This document shows, piece by piece, positions 61,543 to 64,000 of a DNA stretch of 64,000 nt (within the stretch, counting starts at the first letter, position 1; the number at the start of each line of letters is the position of its first letter). The notes below the pieces were generated by a model. The model saw only the letters and a list, made by a program, of their open reading frames with translations, was not told where the DNA came from and ran no database searches. Source of the DNA: Pedobacter xixiisoli (GTDB lineage: Bacteria > Bacteroidota > Bacteroidia > Sphingobacteriales > Sphingobacteriaceae); the NCBI RefSeq assembly GCF_900215335.1, contig NZ_OCMT01000003.1:806001-870000 (forward strand). Reading direction: 5' to 3'. The translations under genes and the position numbers were made by a program.

Positions 61543-64000
61543 CTAGTTTTTTATAATCTTTTTTACTAGAGGTGTATTACCGTTCAATCTTAGTAGGTAG
61601 ATGCCCGAAGCTACATTGCTTAAACTGATAGCTGTTTGCGTTGTTGAGCTGTTTAATGGGATTTGCTTTAATATTTTACCGTTGCCATCTATCAGCTGTA
61701 TTTGATGATAAAGACCTGCTACAAACGCAACGTTAACGATATCTTGCGTAGGGTTTGGATAAATTTCTACTTTGTTGTCAGTTAAAGACACATTAACCAC
61801 TCGTACCCCTAAATCTGTTATTTTGCCGTCAAGGTCTTGTTGTTCCAATCGATAATAATTAATACCATTCACTGGTTTTTTATCGTAAAAAACATAATTA
61901 CTACCGGTTGTTGTATTTCCAGAACCTACTACTTTACCAACAATGTTAAACTGCTGCCCATCCACTGATCTGGAGAGGATGAATTCTTTGTTATCAGTTT
62001 CAGAAGCGGTTTGCCACTGTAACTTAACAACTCCTGTGTTTTGCAGTGTCGCATGATAGTCAACTAGTGTAACTGGCAAAGTTACCTCAAAATAGGCCAA
62101 TGCTCTTGCCATAAAAGTTGTAATCTGTGCTTGAGGTGCAGTTTCTAGTGGGAATCCAAGAAAAATAATTCCACCAGGGGTTGTTCCCGAGCCAAATGTA
62201 CCTTTGTAGGCAATTCCGCCAAAACGTCCTGCTGTATTATAATTTAAAATTGTTATTGCGGTGCCAAAAGGGCTGATATTATCAGGATATGCTGTTTGAT
62301 AATTCTCGCCAAGATTGAATGTTACGCCCTCAAATGGACCTCCCATTACGCCTGATACAGGTGAATCTGTGATCACGCCGTCACTAATATAATTTGCCTT
62401 CAAATAGTTATTCATAAAACTTATATCTAATTCACCTCCCCCAGGCCGTCCTAAATTCCATGCGATTTCTGATCCTGTAATTAACAGTTTTCCACCATTA
62501 TCTAAGAAAGTTTTAACTTTTGTTTTATTTGTTCCGTTAAAAATTTTGTCAGTTGTAGAATCGTCTCCAGTAAACCACAACACCATATCGTAGTCACTTA
62601 ATAAAATGGTTCCTGCGTCTATCATCTCGTCGGCTGCAGCATTAATTCGCATGGTGGCATTATCTTTTAACGTATTAAAATAAATGGCAGCAAAATTGTG
62701 CGATCTTGATTTATAATTGTTAATTCGATCAAATGCGTCAACAATAAGGACTCTTGGCCCTGTGGTAGTATTTACAGTTCTACTATAAACATCACTTGGT
62801 GCGCTTTCAACATCGGGATTACTGCCATTGGTAACCACCGCAGTCAATTTAAAATGAACAGCGGTAGTGGTAGGCACCACTGAAAATTGATTGGGGCTTA
62901 AACTGATACTTGTGGTGGTGGGGGTTAAAGTAGATTCATCAGCAGCTAAGGCCCAGCCGTTAAAATCGTCGTCTGAGGCATAATATAAGCGATATCCCTT
63001 TAATGTAGGCTCGGTATTGGCTTTCCACGCTGCATTTACTACATTAGAACCTCCTGTACCTGTGATGTAGTATAGCGTTGGTAACGAAACTGTCGGAATG
63101 ATCACACCACCGGCAATTCTGTTCAATAAATTTGTCCAACGTGCAGCAGTCAAATTTGGGCAGTCGGTACCAGTTTTAACATCATTATGACCATATATGC
63201 CACGGTCCCCATTGGTTCCTCTTCTTACTCTTGGAATGTTATTTCTATTACAAACATCTATAGCTAGGTTTGCCGCAGCAACTAGCATGGGTTCGCTATC
63301 CCACATGGCCAAGTTAGTCGCTAAAACTTCATGTTCTGTACTTATGCCTGCACCATTCCATTGTGGCTGACCAGTTACACCTTGTGCATAAGCTCTGTCG
63401 CTTTCTCTTACTACCTGCGATATTTCGCCATCAGAATTTCGAATACAATAATTAGCGCTTGATGATGTAGTACGTGTACAATCACTAAACCAAGATATGG
63501 CACCAGCATAAGTTCCGGTAGCCATATAATGAACAAAGTAGTAATCGACGCCATAGCCGTTGCGCCCTGAAGCATAATTACAAGTAGTCATTCTATTTAT
63601 TGCAGTTGGATAATCGGTGCCTGCTTGAATAACATTTCCAACATTCTCAGTTTTTTTTTCAGATCGGATTTTATATTCAGGAATAACAACTGGTTGAGCG
63701 TCAATTTGAATAATTTCTCTCCAAAGCGATACCGTTTTACTTCCGTTTTTGATCACATTGTAAAAACTTGTGGCTAGCGAAGTCTTCATCTCTTCGTTGC
63801 TCAAGCCCGTCAAATCTCTTGTTGCCTCAAACCAATCCGTTAAATTAGCTGATGTAGGTTTGCCTTTTTGATAATAGGCTAATAACGCAGCTGCAGCTCT
63901 AATATTTGCTTTGGCCTCATTTTTTATATCTTCGACACTTGACTTCGTCAAACTTGCAGCAAGTGTAATTTGTTTGATGTGATCCGATTCGATCAAACCC
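61543..64000 (-). CDS. Secreted N-acetylmuramoyl-L-alanine amidase-type protein with T9SS sorting domain (5' end beyond window)
   Basis: The frame stays open to base 64000, so the N-terminus and signal lie outside; about 819 residues are visible (numbered from a TTG at 63996). An Amidase_2/PGRP-like domain (about 130-295) has probable zinc ligands H156 (YFVHYMATG), H270 (IYGHNDV) and C279 (GTDCPN). A fibronectin-III-like region (about 300-415) is followed by a ThuA/glutamine-amidotransferase-like domain (about 420-640: VLIVDAFDRINNY, DYDMVLWFTGDDS, DNGGKLLITGSEI). A C-terminal type A T9SS sorting domain comes last (EIYPNPTQDIVNV to LVKKIIKN). It is probably exported by type IX secretion and may cut peptidoglycan or related amide bonds outside the cell. 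Confidence 0.85.
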   Translation of the reverse strand, partial: GLIESDHIKQITLAASLTKSSVEDIKNEAKANIRAAAALLAYYQKGKPTSANLTDWFEATRDLTGLSNEEMKTSLATSFYNVIKNGSKTVSLWREIIQIDAQPVVIPEYKIRSEKKTENVGNVIQAGTDYPTAINRMTTCNYASGRNGYGVDYYFVHYMATGTYAGAISWFSDCTRTTSSSANYCIRNSDGEISQVVRESDRAYAQGVTGQPQWNGAGISTEHEVLATNLAMWDSEPMLVAAANLAIDVCNRNNIPRVRRGTNGDRGIYGHNDVKTGTDCPNLTAARWTNLLNRIAGGVIIPTVSLPTLYYITGTGGSNVVNAAWKANTEPTLKGYRLYYASDDDFNGWALAADESTLTPTTTSISLSPNQFSVVPTTTAVHFKLTAVVTNGSNPDVESAPSDVYSRTVNTTTGPRVLIVDAFDRINNYKSRSHNFAAIYFNTLKDNATMRINAAADEMIDAGTILLSDYDMVLWFTGDDSTTDKIFNGTNKTKVKTFLDNGGKLLITGSEIAWNLGRPGGGELDISFMNNYLKANYISDGVITDSPVSGVMGGPFEGVTFNLGENYQTAYPDNISPFGTAITILNYNTAGRFGGIAYKGTFGSGTTPGGIIFLGFPLETAPQAQITTFMARALAYFEVTLPVTLVDYHATLQNTGVVKLQWQTASETDNKEFILSRSVDGQQFNIVGKVVGSGNTTTGSNYVFYDKKPVNGINYYRLEQQDLDGKITDLGVRVVNVSLTDNKVEIYPNPTQDIVNVAFVAGLYHQIQLIDGNGKILKQIPLNSSTTQTAISLSNVASGIYLLRLNGNTPLVKKIIKN

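Noticed and set aside
1..64000. tRNA or rRNA genes
   Set aside because: I looked for GGTTCRA-type T-loops with matching acceptor stems and for rRNA-like blocks and found none that hold up; a covariance-model scan would settle it.

Overview
The window looks like chromosomal DNA of a Bacteroidota, most likely family Sphingobacteriaceae (Pedobacter-like). The reasons are SusC/SusD pairs, TonB-dependent receptors with STN domains, an ECF sigma/FecR pair, DUF5686 proteins, a type IX secretion C-terminal domain, promoters of the TAnnTTTG type, AT-rich intergenic DNA and dense intergenic palindromic repeats. No rRNA, tRNA, CRISPR array, transposase or integrase gene was recognised.

Layout. 1-5.7 kb (minus): partial GH20 hexosaminidase, PBP4-type D-Ala-D-Ala carboxypeptidase, an unknown secreted protein, and asd. 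5.7-8.3 kb (plus): secreted lamin-tail-domain protein and a YdcF/ElyC-like membrane protein. 8.5-18.2 kb (minus): a nine-gene cluster with a GMC dehydrogenase, its Tat-exported small subunit, cytochrome c, two Gfo/Idh/MocA oxidoreductases, two xylose-isomerase-like TIM-barrel proteins, a DUF1080 (3-keto-glycoside hydrolase type) protein and an NupG-like permease. This set fits oxidation of sugars or glycosides at C3 and cleavage of the 3-keto products. 18.6-24.4 kb (minus): ECF sigma factor, FecR, STN-type TonB receptor and another Tat-exported TIM-barrel isomerase, probably the uptake and sensing side of the same metabolism. 24.6-26.4 kb (plus): tdh and yebC. 26.5-28.4 kb (minus): three small unrelated genes. 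28.5-42.5 kb (minus): a polysaccharide utilisation locus (SusC, SusD, LamG lipoprotein, two GH144-type glucanases, GH3 beta-glucosidase) plus a membrane-spanning Reg_prop/Y_Y_Y/LuxR regulator. By family content the likely substrate is beta-1,2-glucan. 42.7-48.8 kb (minus): trhO and two tandem DUF5686 outer-membrane proteins. 48.9-56.3 kb (plus): kbl, an esterase lipoprotein, pheS, a degenerate Rieske-like lipoprotein, a TetR regulator, argS and a TSUP permease. 56.5-59.4 kb: AI-2E-type permease (minus) and mnmE (plus). 59.4-61.5 kb: a gene-poor accessory patch with one AT-rich gene of unknown function. 61.5-64 kb (minus): a large partial amidase with a T9SS sorting tail.

The most unusual feature is the patch at 60.16-61.29 kb. 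A single ORF starts shortly after a 10-bp core (GTTAGCGGAA). One base after its stop codon comes the exact inverse core, then a long foldable palindrome ending in CGTTA. This is the architecture of an integron gene cassette with its own attC site. However, the core differs from the canonical GTTRRRY and no integrase is present, so it may be a solitary cassette of a little-described Bacteroidota system.

The intergenic spaces also carry at least five families of dispersed inverted repeats: TCATTTCG-type, CTCTCCC-type, ACCACATAGAAACATAG-type, (T)AAAAGTTAAAAGT-type, and GGGGTCAGGTATCAG-type low-complexity DNA. Several housekeeping genes (pheS, argS, mnmE) have a TAnnTTTG promoter box ending 4-5 nt before the ATG, which predicts leaderless mRNAs.
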